Below are positions 19,445-27,690 of a stretch of 64,000 bases of DNA, in pieces. A program made the position numbers and the translations under genes. The stretch is from positions 372,001-436,000 of the forward strand of contig CAWAQA010000002.1 of the NCBI GenBank assembly GCA_963784065.1, read 5' to 3'. Source of the DNA: CAWAQA01 sp963784065 (lineage in GTDB: Bacteria > Acidobacteriota > Vicinamibacteria > Vicinamibacterales > UBA2999). Under the pieces are notes generated by a model. That model searched no databases. It was not told the origin of the DNA and was given only the letters and a program-made list of their open reading frames with translations. Every line of letters begins with the position of its first letter. Position 1 is the stretch's first letter.

Positions 19445-19500
19445 TTGAGGGGCTGGCGGTAGCAATACAGTGGGGGTTCGAGTCCCCCCTTCCGCACCAT
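19445..19500 (+). other. 3' fragment of a tRNA-Leu, probable old attachment site
   Basis: The sequence runs from an anticodon-loop-like TTGAGGG through a long variable arm to GGGGGTTCGAGTCCCCC (T arm) and CTTCCGCACCA. The 5' half is missing. Its extent (anticodon loop to CCA) matches the 57-bp repeat of the main element, but it is on the opposite strand and the sequence differs. The final 19 bases recur at 26014-26032. Confidence 0.65.
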
Positions 19501-19538
19501 CGTTCTATTTGTTCGGAAAACCAGGGATTCGGCAGGTT

Positions 19539-19558
19539 TTGCTAACGGTTTGCTAACG
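19539..19558 (+). repeat. pair of TTGCTAACG repeats, 11 bp apart
   Basis: Two exact TTGCTAACG copies (19539, 19550) start 38 bp after the tRNA CCA end. The same pair with the same spacing follows the other tRNA end at 26072-26091. They are likely integrase binding sites of an earlier element. Confidence 0.6.
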
Positions 19559-19592
19559 GACAGCGGAGCACCCAAATTGTTGCTACCGACAC

Positions 19593-19769
19593 ATGACAAA
19601 AAAAAAGACGCCAAGCAAAGAGGACATCATCGAAGCCGCGCAGAAGAAACTTCAGGAAATGGTGCCCGACGCGCTCAAGAGACTCGAAGAGCTGGCAAAG
19701 CAGACGAAAAACAAAACCGTCGCAAAGCAGGCCAAGCGCGACTTAGAAGAGCTCAAGAACAAGAAGTAG
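19593..19769 (+). CDS. 58-residue lysine-rich helical protein
   Basis: Translation is Lys/Glu-rich and amphipathic (EAAQKKLQEM, LKRLEELAKQ, AKRDLEELKNKK), with codon use and GC clearly lower than its neighbours. That suggests a recent arrival. A coiled coil is likely. No Shine-Dalgarno is obvious. Function unknown. Confidence 0.5.
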   Translation: MTKKKTPSKEDIIEAAQKKLQEMVPDALKRLEELAKQTKNKTVAKQAKRDLEELKNKK

Positions 19770-19794
19770 GCGAACGACCAGGAATTCTGAGCGT

Positions 19795-19918
19795 TCATCG
19801 CCCGTATAGGATCCCGCCAAGCGCCGCGGCCGCATCCTTCTGCATGTCCGGCAGGATGTGGGCGTGCACACCTCCATCGTCATCGACACCTTCGAATGGC
19901 CGAGCCGTTCGCTACCCT
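19795..19918 (-). pseudogene. C-terminal relic of a tyrosine integrase
   Basis: On the minus strand ERLGHSKVSMTMEV is the conserved region before the catalytic Tyr, and after a frame change HILPDMQKDAAAAL and LYGR end with a stop. Only about 40 residues remain, and the Tyr position is disrupted. It reads towards the tRNA relic at 19445-19500, the usual arrangement of integrase and att site, so both belong to one decayed element. Confidence 0.7.
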
Positions 19919-19952
19919 TCGGAAAAACTAACGTGTCGTTGGCGGTCGCGCG

Positions 19953-20034
19953 GTCTAACGCCGCGCCTCAGCTGCGCCCGAAAGCCGCAGCGAAGCGTAG
20001 GCTGTCGGGCGTCAGCTGCAGGCGTTTGTTAGGC
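19953..20034 (-). repeat. attC-like integron recombination site
   Basis: On the minus strand it begins GCCTAACAA, contains imperfect inverted arms around CAGCTGACG and CGCAGCTGAG, and ends GCGTTAGAC: the R-box and L-box layout of an attC site, 82 bp long. It lies directly after the methyltransferase stop on that gene's strand, where the site belonging to its cassette should be. Confidence 0.75.
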
Positions 20035-20086
20035 TGGGGTTGGTATCCAATCAAGGATGACCCTCCCTGCGTAGGGACGCTCTCGT

Positions 20087-20905
20087 TTATGTATGCGCCA
20101 CGGCGAGATGCGCCTCGATGGGAAACGCCAATCCCTCAGAGTCTACATAGGACCGGAGAACTCCACTGACCTCGGTGATGAGGGCTGCACGGGCGTTGTC
20201 GTCCACTCGGGCCACCACACCAGCGAGCGGGGTGGCGGCCACGTAGAGTCGCACGAACTCCTCAGGGGACGGAAAGCGCAGGGTCTTGACCGTGGGGTGG
20301 AGGACGACATCGTGGAACCCCGCTCCGTCGAGCAGGGTATGGAGATCCTCAGGACTCCCGAGCGCAAAAGGCCCTTGCATGATCGTGGCGGCCTCCGGGG
20401 CAATGTGCCGTCCCAGCGCGACTGCCAGGGTGGCGAAACCGGGGCTATGCTGCATGGGGCGCCAGACGCTGAGCGCCAGGCGGCCACCAGGCACCAAGAC
20501 GCGATGCATCTCGCGGAGGGCGGCCGGTCGATCCGGAAAGAACTGCAGCCCTTGCTGGCAGAGCACGAGATCGAACGCTGCGTCTGCGAGGGGTATAGCA
20601 CTGGCGTTCCCTTCGCGCCACGCGATCATTGCCCCCTGGGGCGGCGGGAGCGCGCGGGCAACCGTCAGCATCCCTGGAGTGAGGTCGAGGCCAACGACCT
20701 GCCCGGTGGGACCCACGCGTTGGGCCACGAGCCGCGCCACGACGCCCGTGCCACAGGCCACATCCAGCACCCGCTCGCCTGGCTGTGGGGCGGCGCATGC
20801 CACAAGGGCCTCCGCCCAGGGACCGAAGATGGCTGGAACCATATGACGCTCGTAGATTTCGGCGGCACTTCCCCCATATCCTGTCCAATCCATCTGCTGA
20901 CTCAT
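20087..20905 (-). CDS. class I SAM-dependent methyltransferase, integron-cassette gene
   Basis: 272 residues, unbroken. Motif I is VLDVACGTGVVA (near residue 46); post-I is VVGLDLTPGML; then LVLCQQGLQFFPD and REMHRVLVPGG, the UbiE/Methyltransf_11 pattern. AAGGAAG precedes the ATG. The gene fills almost all the space between two attC-like sites and points the way cassette genes do. The methyl acceptor cannot be read from sequence; a small-molecule acceptor is likely for this class. Confidence 0.85.
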   Translation of the reverse strand: MSQQMDWTGYGGSAAEIYERHMVPAIFGPWAEALVACAAPQPGERVLDVACGTGVVARLVAQRVGPTGQVVGLDLTPGMLTVARALPPPQGAMIAWREGNASAIPLADAAFDLVLCQQGLQFFPDRPAALREMHRVLVPGGRLALSVWRPMQHSPGFATLAVALGRHIAPEAATIMQGPFALGSPEDLHTLLDGAGFHDVVLHPTVKTLRFPSPEEFVRLYVAATPLAGVVARVDDNARAALITEVSGVLRSYVDSEGLAFPIEAHLAVAHT

Positions 20906-20991
20906 GATGTCTTCCTTCTGATAGCAGAGTTATGGGATGGCCTCCGGTCTCATACCGGGGCTATGGTCTGTTGGTGCCCCGTCCTGAGGCA

Positions 20992-21089
20992 GCCTAACGC
21001 GCGGCGCTCAGCCGCGAGCCGCGCGTGATTTGCGTCTCGACTTGGCCTTGCGCTTCGCGCGGCTCGTCGGCTGCAGCGCCTTGTCAGGC
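20992..21089 (-). repeat. attC-like integron recombination site, upstream of the cassette
   Basis: On the minus strand it begins GCCTGACAAGGCGC, has inverted arms GCAGCCGACGAGCC and GGCTCGCGGCTGAGCG, and ends GCGTTAGGC, 98 bp in total. The first R-box has one mismatch to the consensus. Together with the 82-bp site it bounds a cassette of about 1.04 kb. No integron integrase is nearby. Confidence 0.72.
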
Positions 21090-21198
21090 AGCCCGCCGCG
21101 TCACTTCGAGCGCTCCTGCGGGCGAGCCCGCAGGCGCCGGTTTCCTCCGTCATGATCTCGTGCTTACGGTGGTGCCCGGCGCGTGCATACTTGACGTC

Positions 21199-21765
21199 GT
21201 GACCGCATGCGTCCTCCGCCCGCGTGATGCCGGGGCGCCCAGGCGCCCGCTGACGCCGAAGCAGCGTCGCTTCGTCGCTGAGTATCTCGTCGATTTGAAC
21301 GGGACGCAGGCCGCGATTCGAGCAGGATACAGTGCGCGGACCGCCCAGGAACAATCCTCGCGCCTGTTATCAAATGTCATGGTGGCCGCCGCCGTCGCGA
21401 CCGACGCCCATGCCCGGCTAGCCACGATCCAATTGACCGCCGCCGCCACACTGGAAGCCATCCGCCGCCAGGTCACCGGCGACGTCCGCCGCCTGTTCGA
21501 CGCGCAGGGGCGGCTGCGCCCCGTCAGCGAGCTGTCGGCCGAGGAGGCCGCGCTCATCGCCGGTTTCGAGGTCATCATCAAGAATGCGGCGGGGGGCGAC
21601 GGGCAGACCGACACCATCCACAAGGTCCGACTGACGGACCGGGCTCGGTATGTCGAGCTGGCGGCCAAGCACTTCGCCCTGCTGACCGACAAGCTGCAGG
21701 TCACCGCGGATGTCACGTTGGTCGAGCGGCTGCAGCGGGCGCGCCGGCGCATCGAAGGGGCGTGA
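21199..21765 (+). CDS. phage terminase small-subunit-like protein
   Basis: 188 residues from a GTG. LTPKQRRFVAEYLVD, NGTQAAIRAGYS and ARTAQEQSSRLLSN are the N-terminal helix-turn-helix of terminase small subunits, which recognise the packaging site. The central and C-terminal helices (residues 70-180) fit the family length. No large subunit follows, which is the pattern in phage satellites that borrow a helper's packaging motor. The start is uncertain: no ribosome site precedes 21199. Confidence 0.75.
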   Translation: MTACVLRPRDAGAPRRPLTPKQRRFVAEYLVDLNGTQAAIRAGYSARTAQEQSSRLLSNVMVAAAVATDAHARLATIQLTAAATLEAIRRQVTGDVRRLFDAQGRLRPVSELSAEEAALIAGFEVIIKNAAGGDGQTDTIHKVRLTDRARYVELAAKHFALLTDKLQVTADVTLVERLQRARRRIEGA

Positions 21766-21766
21766 C

Positions 21767-22133
21767 ATGGCCACGACCTACACGGGCGTGCGGCGCGTGA
21801 CCGTCAGGCCCACCGAGACGATCGTTGAGTTGCGCGACGCGCACGGAGGGCTCCTGTCCGGTGCGCCTGTCGCCGATGGCCGTGCAGGAGCTGTTCGAGG
21901 CGCTCGCCCAGGCGCTCGTGCAGGTTCGGGGGGCGCAGCCCGCCCTGGAACGGCCGCTCTACACCATCACCGCGTGGAACCCGATGATCAACGGGCTGCA
22001 CGAGCACGCCTTGCTGCTGACGACATCGGAAGGGCTGCAGTTCGCCGTGGGGCTGGACGCCGACCTGCGGGCGCAGTTGCGGGCTCATCTCGCGCGGCTC
22101 GACGCGGTGGCGCTCGCCGAGTCGGTGCATTGA
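21767..22133 (+). CDS. unknown protein downstream of terminase-like gene, one frameshift
   Basis: The ATG follows the terminase-like stop by one base. The N-terminal 30 residues (VRRVTVRPTETIVELR) and, after a single-base break near 21850, AVQELFEALAQALVQV, LYTITAWNPMINGLH and LRAQLRAHLARLDAV make about 122 residues. No family recognised; same transcript as the terminase-like gene. Confidence 0.5.
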
Positions 22134-22296
22134 ACGATCCTCCGCAATGGTGAAGTCGGATGTCCACCCCTGGTGGGAGCCGGGCGTTGAGTGTAATTTC
22201 AGCCCGCGTGTTCCAGGCGCGCAGGCGTCACGGCCGCAACGACAGCGACGACATGCCTCGGCATCCGCCCCGGCCGGCGAGTACGCTCCCTGCATC

Positions 22297-22494
22297 GTGA
22301 GCACATCTGGTCGCGACCACAACGACCACGACGCGAAACTGTTAGCGTCCCGTCAATCGACGACGAGCGCAGCGAGGGCCAGCGTCGCCGAGGCGAAGCG
22401 GTTCTTTGACGCGTTGTTCCACATCGCAATAAGCCAGCAGGGGCCGCAGCAGGCGGACGCGGAGATCACGACGACGCCCGCAGAGCAGCTGTAA
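22297..22494 (+). CDS. unknown 65-residue protein
   Basis: From a GTG start; Ser/Ala-rich and helical (ASVAEAKRFFDALFHIAI), ending TTPAEQL. It converges on the minus-strand gene at 22548. No family recognised. Confidence 0.35.
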   Translation: MSTSGRDHNDHDAKLLASRQSTTSAARASVAEAKRFFDALFHIAISQQGPQQADAEITTTPAEQL

Positions 22495-22547
22495 AACTAA
22501 CCACCACCGAGCCGACTCCGGATCGTTCAGCGCGACCGGGCCGGGCA

Positions 22548-22842
22548 CTACGTGTCTGTGGCCGGGGATGTCGTGTCTGAGTTCTTCAAGAGTTCGTCGA
22601 GTCTTACCAGCTCGGCGTCCAGTTGCAGGTGCCTCTTGTGTGCGCTTCGCGAACCGTCCGCCGAGAGCCTTTTGATGTTCCTCTGAACGGTTCGACGACG
22701 CCGCTTCAAATCTCGTAATCAAGCGTGCCTCGTCCGCAGCACTGAGCGACGCGGGCGGCGGCGGCAATGGGATTTCGCCGCGCTTCAGCTTCTTGATTGC
22801 CGCTCTGATTCGGTCTTTGATCTTGCGATCTCTGTTCGCCAC
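22548..22842 (-). CDS. unknown helical protein, one frameshift
   Basis: About 98 residues. A very basic N-terminus (MANRDRKIKDRIRAAIKKLK), a proline stretch, then LSAADEARLITRFEAA. After a break near 22630 it ends HLQLDAELVRLDELLKNS. The whole is a likely two-helix DNA- or protein-binding protein. Function unknown. Confidence 0.5.
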
Positions 22843-22866
22843 GTCTGTCGTCTCCGCATTGACATG

Positions 22867-23127
22867 CTAACGCCGATCATCGGCAGGACGCGAGGCCGAA
22901 CGAACGATGCGGGGTTTGACGTCGCGATTGTCCTGCACGCGCACACGGTGCCGGCTTTCGCCGCCGTCCTGCCCGGCGTAGTAGTGCTGCCCCGGCACCT
23001 CCCAATACCGCATCGCGACCGTGTAGCCGGTCCCGGTGCTGTGGATGGCGATCACGTCGTGCCAGCGGCGGCAGTGGGGGCAGTGGATATCGGGAGTCGT
23101 GGCCGAGGGTCCCTCCGACACCGTCAC
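22867..23127 (-). CDS. small zinc-binding protein with CPHCRxWH motif
   Basis: 86 residues. HCPHCRRWHDVIAIH followed by GTGYT and YWEVPGQHYYAG. The same layout occurs in the protein at 38357-38562 (CPHCRHWH, TPYT), so the element encodes two paralogues of an unnamed family. CxxC plus His suggests a metal site. Confidence 0.5.
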   Translation of the reverse strand: MTVSEGPSATTPDIHCPHCRRWHDVIAIHSTGTGYTVAMRYWEVPGQHYYAGQDGGESRHRVRVQDNRDVKPRIVRSASRPADDRR

Positions 23128-23210
23128 ACGCTACTTAACGGCATGACACCGCAATAATCCGTCCCCAATATGCGATCTTCCCATTGATGGTCGCCAGATT
23201 GCCGCCATCC

Positions 23211-23483
23211 TCATACGGATAGGCATTCAAAACTCCACTGCCGTTGCGGAGCAGCCGTAAACGCCCGGCACTGCGATTGAGACAATGCGGCACACGTTTT
23301 CGACACGTAAGCCTTAACCTCGGCGCGTGCTGACGGCGAAGCGTCGGTTTGAGTCAGACGGTTCCAAATACCAGTCGCTTCCTTCCAAAACCCGGTAGCC
23401 CGATCACACGTCATTGCTCCTCGTGCGACGACGGTGAACCTACCGCGTAGATCCTCGACGGTCATTATGAGTTCCTCGTTCAT
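23211..23483 (-). CDS. unknown protein, coupled to the upstream membrane gene
   Basis: 90 residues. The ATG at 23483 overlaps the preceding stop (ATGA). Helical: IMTVEDLRGRFTVVARG, GFWKEATGIWNRL, AEVKAYVSKTCAALS. No family recognised. Confidence 0.45.
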   Translation of the reverse strand: MNEELIMTVEDLRGRFTVVARGAMTCDRATGFWKEATGIWNRLTQTDASPSARAEVKAYVSKTCAALSQSQCRAFTAAPQRQWSFECLSV

Positions 23484-23811
23484 TGGCATCGACGCCCTTC
23501 AGCCCGCTCCAGCTCAAGCAGTTGCCGCTGATAATCAGGGTTTTCAGCCAAGGACTGGAGTTTGTCCAACAGGGTTTGCGCGCTCCTTCGCCTGCTGAAT
23601 CGCATTCGCGGATTCGTCGCGCAGTGACTTGTAGGCACCGATTTGGGCAACTATTACGGACACATAAGGCCGCTGTGAGCCGATGCTGCCTCGGCAACTT
23701 CCATGAGCGGCCAACGAACGTCCCAGAGATTTCATTGAGCACCAACGCGCCACCAACCCACGCAAACCACGCGTTGAGAAGCGTCAAGGCGTAGTCCTGA
23801 GCAAACTCCAT
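23480..23811 (-). CDS. small membrane-anchored coiled-coil protein, frameshifted
   Basis: GGGGAGGAGG precedes the ATG. Residues 8-30 are one membrane helix (LLNAWFAWVGGALVL). Then, in successive frames, VSVIVAQIGAYKSLRDES, AIQQAKERA and LLDKLQSLAENPDYQRQ form a long helix. About 110 residues, with two single-base breaks. It lies just beyond the IS3 element from the HEPN gene and may once have been its partner. Confidence 0.5.
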
Positions 23812-23907
23812 CGCGCAAACCTCCTCCCCGTATAGCGGGAAATGCGCACGTTGCCGGACGACGTCTGTTGGTGCGGTGGGCTTGATCCGATTCCGTGGAC
23901 GGATTGA

Positions 23908-24786
23908 CTACGCGGCGTGAGCCGCTCGTCGCTCGAACTCCGCCGGGCTGATCTGGCCAAGCGTTGAGTGACGACGACGCTGGTTATAGAACACCTCGAT
24001 GTAATCGAACAAGGCCTCCTTCGCGTGCGCGTAGCTGTCGAAGCGGTCGCCCGCTTCACTCTTGACCGTTGAGAACCAACTCTCCATCACGGCATTGTCG
24101 TAACAATTACCTCGGCGGCTCATCGAGCCGGTGATCCCATGCTGGGCGAGGCGGGTGCGATAGTCCTCGCTCGCGTACGTGCAGCCTTGATCGGAGTGGT
24201 GCAGTAGACCGATGTCGGGACAGCGCCGCTTGATCGCCTTGTCGAGCGCGCTCAGTGTGAGGTGGCGGTCGTTGACGGCACTGAGCGCCCAGCCCACGAC
24301 GAACCGTGAATGGAGGTCTAGGATGGCGGCCAGATACAGCTTGGCACCGCCACTGATCATGAACTCGGTCGTATCGCCGACCCAGCGCTGATTGGGACGA
24401 TCAGCGGCGAATCGCCGGCCCAAGACATTCGCCGCGATCGGCTGGTCGTGATCGCTCATGGTCGTCGAGCGGAAGCGCGTTCGCACGCGGGCGACGAGGC
24501 CCTCGGCCCGCATCAGCCGCGCGACCCGCTTCCGGCTGATGGCCACGCCCTGCTCGATCAGATCCTCGAGCACGCGCGGGCTGCCGTAGGCGCGGCGACT
24601 GCCCTCATGGGACGCTCGAATCAACACGCGCAGCTGACGGTCCCTGGCCGCGTGCCCGACTCCGGGCGCCGCCGCCAGGCATAGAAGCCGCTCGGCGCGA
24701 CCCGGAGTGCGCGACAGCACTGCGTGACCGTGTACTCGGCCCTCTCCGCGGCAATCCAGGCGAACCTTACGCCTGGTGCTTCGCGA
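23908..24786 (-). CDS. IS3 transposase, OrfB part (DDE integrase)
   Basis: The catalytic core shows WVGDTTEF (first Asp), LLHHSDQGCTY (second Asp) and VMESWFSTVKSE (Glu), ending YNQRRRHSTLG, all typical of IS3 OrfB. Translation enters from OrfA by a -1 shift at the slippery site near 24808, giving FAWIAAERAEYTV. A one-base break near 24655 then changes frame within YAWRRRPES. Confidence 0.9.
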   Translation of the reverse strand, partial: SRSTRRKVRLDCRGEGRVHGHAVLSRTPGRAERLLCLAAAPGVGHAARDRQLRVLIRASHEGSRRAYGSPRVLEDLIEQGVAISRKRVARLMRAEGLVARVRTRFRSTTMSDHDQPIAANVLGRRFAADRPNQRWVGDTTEFMISGGAKLYLAAILDLHSRFVVGWALSAVNDRHLTLSALDKAIKRRCPDIGLLHHSDQGCTYASEDYRTRLAQHGITGSMSRRGNCYDNAVMESWFSTVKSEAGDRFDSYAHAKEALFDYIEVFYNQRRRHSTLGQISPAEFERRAAHAA

Positions 24787-25081
24787 AGAAGGCCGCGGCT
24801 TTTTTTAGGATGTCGCGCTCCGTCCGGAGCTCGCGATTCTCTTTGCGGAGCCGGGCCAGCTCCTCGCGCTCGGCCGTCGTCAGCCCTGTCCGGCCGCCCG
24901 TGTGATCGGCGCGGGTGCGCTCCACCCAGTGGCGCAGGGCGGACTCCGTTAGGTCGAGATCGCGGGCGACGGCGCCGACGGACTTGCCGTCCTGGAGCAC
25001 CAGGCGGACCGCTTGCGCCTTGAACTCCTCATCGAACCGCCGGCGCGGGCGCCGACCCTTGCTCTCGGGCATACGGGACAT
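24767..25081 (-). CDS. IS3 transposase, OrfA part
   Basis: 104 residues. FDEEFKAQAVRLV and LDLTESALRHWV are the helix-turn-helix; LARLRKENRELR is a leucine zipper ending ILKKAAAFFAKHQA. CTAAAAAAAG within the last codons is the usual -1 frameshift signal. GAGAGG precedes the ATG at 25081. Confidence 0.92.
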   Translation of the reverse strand: MSRMPESKGRRPRRRFDEEFKAQAVRLVLQDGKSVGAVARDLDLTESALRHWVERTRADHTGGRTGLTTAEREELARLRKENRELRTERDILKKAAAFFAKHQA

Positions 25082-25126
25082 CGTATCCACCTCTCGGAAG
25101 ATGTCCACGAAATCGGATCAAGCCCA

Positions 25127-25815
25127 GCGGTGAGATTTCTACTATTCAGGCGCGCCACTGTGTCGCCGGCCCTCGCATGTATCTCCTCTACACCCTGCTG
25201 GACGAGGCGCAGCACTTCGAGATAATCGTCAGCGCCACTTATGGTGCGCAGGTTGGACGCCCCAAACAGGTCCCGGCTATACCCATTGACGATTGCGAAA
25301 GCGCCCTCGATCAGGTTGTCAATGTCGCCGTATGTGAGCTGAGCATCCTGCGAAAGCGTTCGATCCCTGACAATCTTGATGACCGAGCGGTGAGCAAAGA
25401 AGTTGTCGCGCCACTCCAGAAGGTTCTTGACGGTCGGACTCTTCCGGCGATTGACGGCGTCCAGGTTGTCGCTCAGGCTCTGACGCGGGATCGCGGGAAG
25501 GTTTTCAAGATAGGTCGGCCCCTCCAGCAGCGCCTCGGTTACGGAACGCAGAGTCAGTGCGTCTCGATGGTCGTCGTAGACGCGGCAGAGCGCAAAGAGT
25601 GCCGCGTCTTGAAGACTACCCAACACCATCGACCAAAAGCTTTGCGCTTGAGCGAACGCAAGCGTGTGCGTCTGGTGTGCTTCAGCGAGCTGCTTGAACA
25701 GCGTCCATTTTTCCAGCAGTCGCCCGAGGTCAAGGCAGATCGTGTTGAGGAGTTTTCGGAACTCGTCGGCTGTCTGGATGGTCCTGACCAGATTCGTCCT
25801 ACTTACTGGTTGCAT
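25127..25815 (-). CDS. HEPN-domain protein, possibly AbiU2-like, truncated by IS3
   Basis: About 229 residues before the insertion point. WRDNFFAHRS carries the R-x4-6-H motif of HEPN ribonucleases, preceded by a helical bundle (FWSMVLGSLQDAALFALCRV) as in the AbiU2 group. The family acts in abortive infection and toxin systems by cutting RNA; this assignment is by motif only. IS3 sits after LNSRNLTA. If it is removed the frame runs without a stop through 20 codons into the membrane gene at 23811. Confidence 0.55.
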
Positions 25816-26013
25816 GGATCAGCTCGGCCTTATTATGGCGCGGTTCGTCGGCGGCGTTACGTTACTTGACGTAATGGAGGCTGAACTGTGGCACGCCAGT
25901 GGCACGAACTCCGCAGAACAGCGCATCAGTAGGCATCACGACAGTTCAGCGAAACAGCGTCATTGGTTAGAAAAACCGCACTGTGGGCGATTCCCCAACA
26001 CTGCCCCGGTCGC

Positions 26014-26091
26014 GTCCCCCCTTCCGCACCATGACTCGATTGCCTCAGTGTGTTTGATGATCGCTCGCGTCTTGCTAACGCCTTGCTAACG
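26014..26091 (+). other. second tRNA-end relic with TTGCTAACG repeats
   Basis: GTCCCCCCTTCCGCACCAT (26014-26032) is identical to 19482-19500. After 39 bases, TTGCTAACG occurs at 26072 and 26083, again 11 bp apart. No more of the tRNA is preserved. The two sites are direct repeats around about 6.5 kb and look like the ends of an older nested element. The 198 bp from 25816 to 26013 hold no gene I can support. Confidence 0.65.
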
Positions 26092-26137
26092 AACTTTCCA
26101 CCGCGTGTCGGGCACAAGCGCCTATATGGTCGAAGGT

Positions 26138-26335
26138 ATGACGGAACATACCTGCCGCGAATGTGGCGGACCGATTCAGCCGGGCCGCTTGGAGGCCAAT
26201 CCGACCACGCCGTGGTGCGCGAAGTGTGCCGAGATTCGAGTTGGACGGACGCGGGCGAAGGTTGAGACCGCGCATCGGTTCAGCCCGACGCCTACCGTGC
26301 CGCGTGGTTATCCCCGAAAGCGGAAGACGCGCTGA
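26138..26335 (+). CDS. DksA/TraR-type C4 zinc-finger protein
   Basis: 65 residues. CRECGGPIQPGRLEANP and CAKCAEI form the C-x2-C-x17-C-x2-C finger of the TraR/DksA family. Family members bind the RNA polymerase secondary channel; phage and plasmid versions of this short size exist. The N-terminal coiled coil is absent, so activity is uncertain. The ATG at 26126 is an alternative start. Confidence 0.65.
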   Translation: MTEHTCRECGGPIQPGRLEANPTTPWCAKCAEIRVGRTRAKVETAHRFSPTPTVPRGYPRKRKTR

Positions 26336-26547
26336 CCCTAGCGGCTGCTGCATGGCCGGCAGGACGTGCGCGTAGACTGAGCCCGCAGCCGGGGGGGAAG
26401 TGGCCCGGCGTTGCGGCCCGCCGCAGGTGTTGGCTTTACCCCTGGAACCCCGGTGGAACCCCGGAACTCGAAAAGCGGTCGGGGCGCGACCCCCCTACGT
26501 CCAAACGGGATTGAGGCAGCCGTGGTCGCACTTCCCGCGCATCACCC

Positions 26548-26872
26548 TCATACGCTCCCCCGTCGCTCAGTCGCGGGCAGATCATCGGTTAACCCGATGA
26601 GGGTGACGTTCAGTGCTGTCATGCTCGCGATGGCGTCGAGGTTGGTGATGAGCGCACCACGGTTCACGGGGTCAGGGCTGGCCGCCTCGGCGTCCGCGCG
26701 GAGGCGGGCCGGGATCGCCCCCGCGATCTCTTGCAGCGCAGCGAGGCAGGCGTTGTAGGTGACCACGCCGTCTTTGACCGCCTCGGCGGCAGCGGCCAGC
26801 GCGCTCTGGCGCTCTTCGAGGATCTTGCGTTCCTGCTCGGCGATGGTGGGCGCGACGTCGTCCGCTCATCAC
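26548..26872 (-). CDS. unknown helical protein, frameshift after the second codon
   Basis: About 107 residues: MS, then (frame change) DDVAPTIAEQERKILEERQ, LAAAAEAVKDGVVTYNA, LQEIAGAIPARLRADAEA, LNVTLIGLTDDL. It is helical throughout. The first bases ATGAGCGGAC are the same as those of the gene at 39408, which needs the same one-base correction. No family recognised. Confidence 0.45.
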
Positions 26873-26893
26873 CTACGCGCTCGCGGCCGAGCA

Positions 26894-27299
26894 ACGACCG
26901 GCGGCCGTCACGCGGACACTTGATTGTGGGACACGCGACGAGGATCCCGGCGTGTATCGTCACAGCGAAAGTTGGTGGTGATTTGAGGCGATCGCGTCGA
27001 TCGCGCCGACCCGGTGATGCGGCGCAGCGGTGCTGCGACGGGTCACGCCGCTGTCGTTCGGAGCGGAGTCGTCGAGCGTGTACTCGCGCGTCTGCGTCCA
27101 CTCCTGCACGACCCGCCACGAACGTCAGTTGCGTGGATGGCGTTCGCGCCTCACCTCACGCTGACAGGCGCAAGCCCGGGTCGAAACAGCTCACACCTCG
27201 CGGGCCACGTCGCCGAAGGTTGCCCGTGATGCTCAGCAGCGACTCGGACGACTGGGTCACACCGCCGAGCTGTTCACTTCAGACTTCCTGCCTCTGTCA
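26894..27299. other. stretch without a confident gene
   Basis: Open frames exist on both strands (for example 27014-27229 plus) but none has a ribosome site, family signature or convincing composition. It may be decayed coding sequence. Confidence 0.4.
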
Positions 27300-27455
27300 A
27301 TGGGTGTGGAGCGACCGGAGGAGACTCTTTGGGCCAACCGTTCCCACCGTTCGAGGCGTTCCGTTTGCATCGTGTCGGCAAATGCAGCGATTAAGGAACG
27401 GACGCGCCGCGTTCGCGACGCGGCAGGACTCAAGGTCCGGTACGGAGTAGCGGCG

Positions 27456-27674
27456 ATGGGCATGGTCCTGACGGCGTGGCGATTGGCGAAGGCGGGCCGC
27501 AAGTGCGCGCAGTGCATCGTCAGCGAACGTGACGGGCGATGGCGGTTGATGGTGCAAGAGAGCGGACACGTTACATTCGCCGAACGGTGTGCATCGGATG
27601 ACGCGGCATTGGCCCGCGCTAACGACATCTGGCAACGGCTGGTCGAACACGGGTGGACCGAACCACGCCATTAA
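27456..27674 (+). CDS. unknown 72-residue protein
   Basis: GGAG lies 8 bases before the ATG at 27456. KCAQCIVSERDGRWRLMV and DIWQRLVEHGW look like a small beta-alpha domain, with CxxC near residue 17. The frame is open further upstream (27300), but that part has poor composition. No family recognised. Confidence 0.45.
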   Translation: MGMVLTAWRLAKAGRKCAQCIVSERDGRWRLMVQESGHVTFAERCASDDAALARANDIWQRLVEHGWTEPRH

Positions 27675-27690
27675 GATGGCCGGTGGAACG

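Larger units (their letters stand above)
23877..25126 (-). mobile_element. IS3-family insertion sequence, 1250 bp
   Basis: 24-bp terminal inverted repeats (TGGGCTTGATCCGATT, one mismatch, CGTGGAC) begin TG and end CA. GCGG is duplicated on both sides (23873-23876 and 25127-25130). Two overlapping frames with an A7G slippery site give the OrfAB transposase. Terminal structure is intact; one indel in orfB may be a sequence error. It has inserted into the 3' part of the HEPN-domain gene. Confidence 0.93.

Noticed and set aside
19375..19614. Open frame containing MVRKGGLEPP on the minus strand
   Set aside because: Typical false translation across a tRNA T arm; here it covers the tRNA 3' relic.
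26731..27450. 239-codon open frame
   Set aside because: Runs over the start of a minus gene and a poorly coding stretch; Arg-rich shadow composition.
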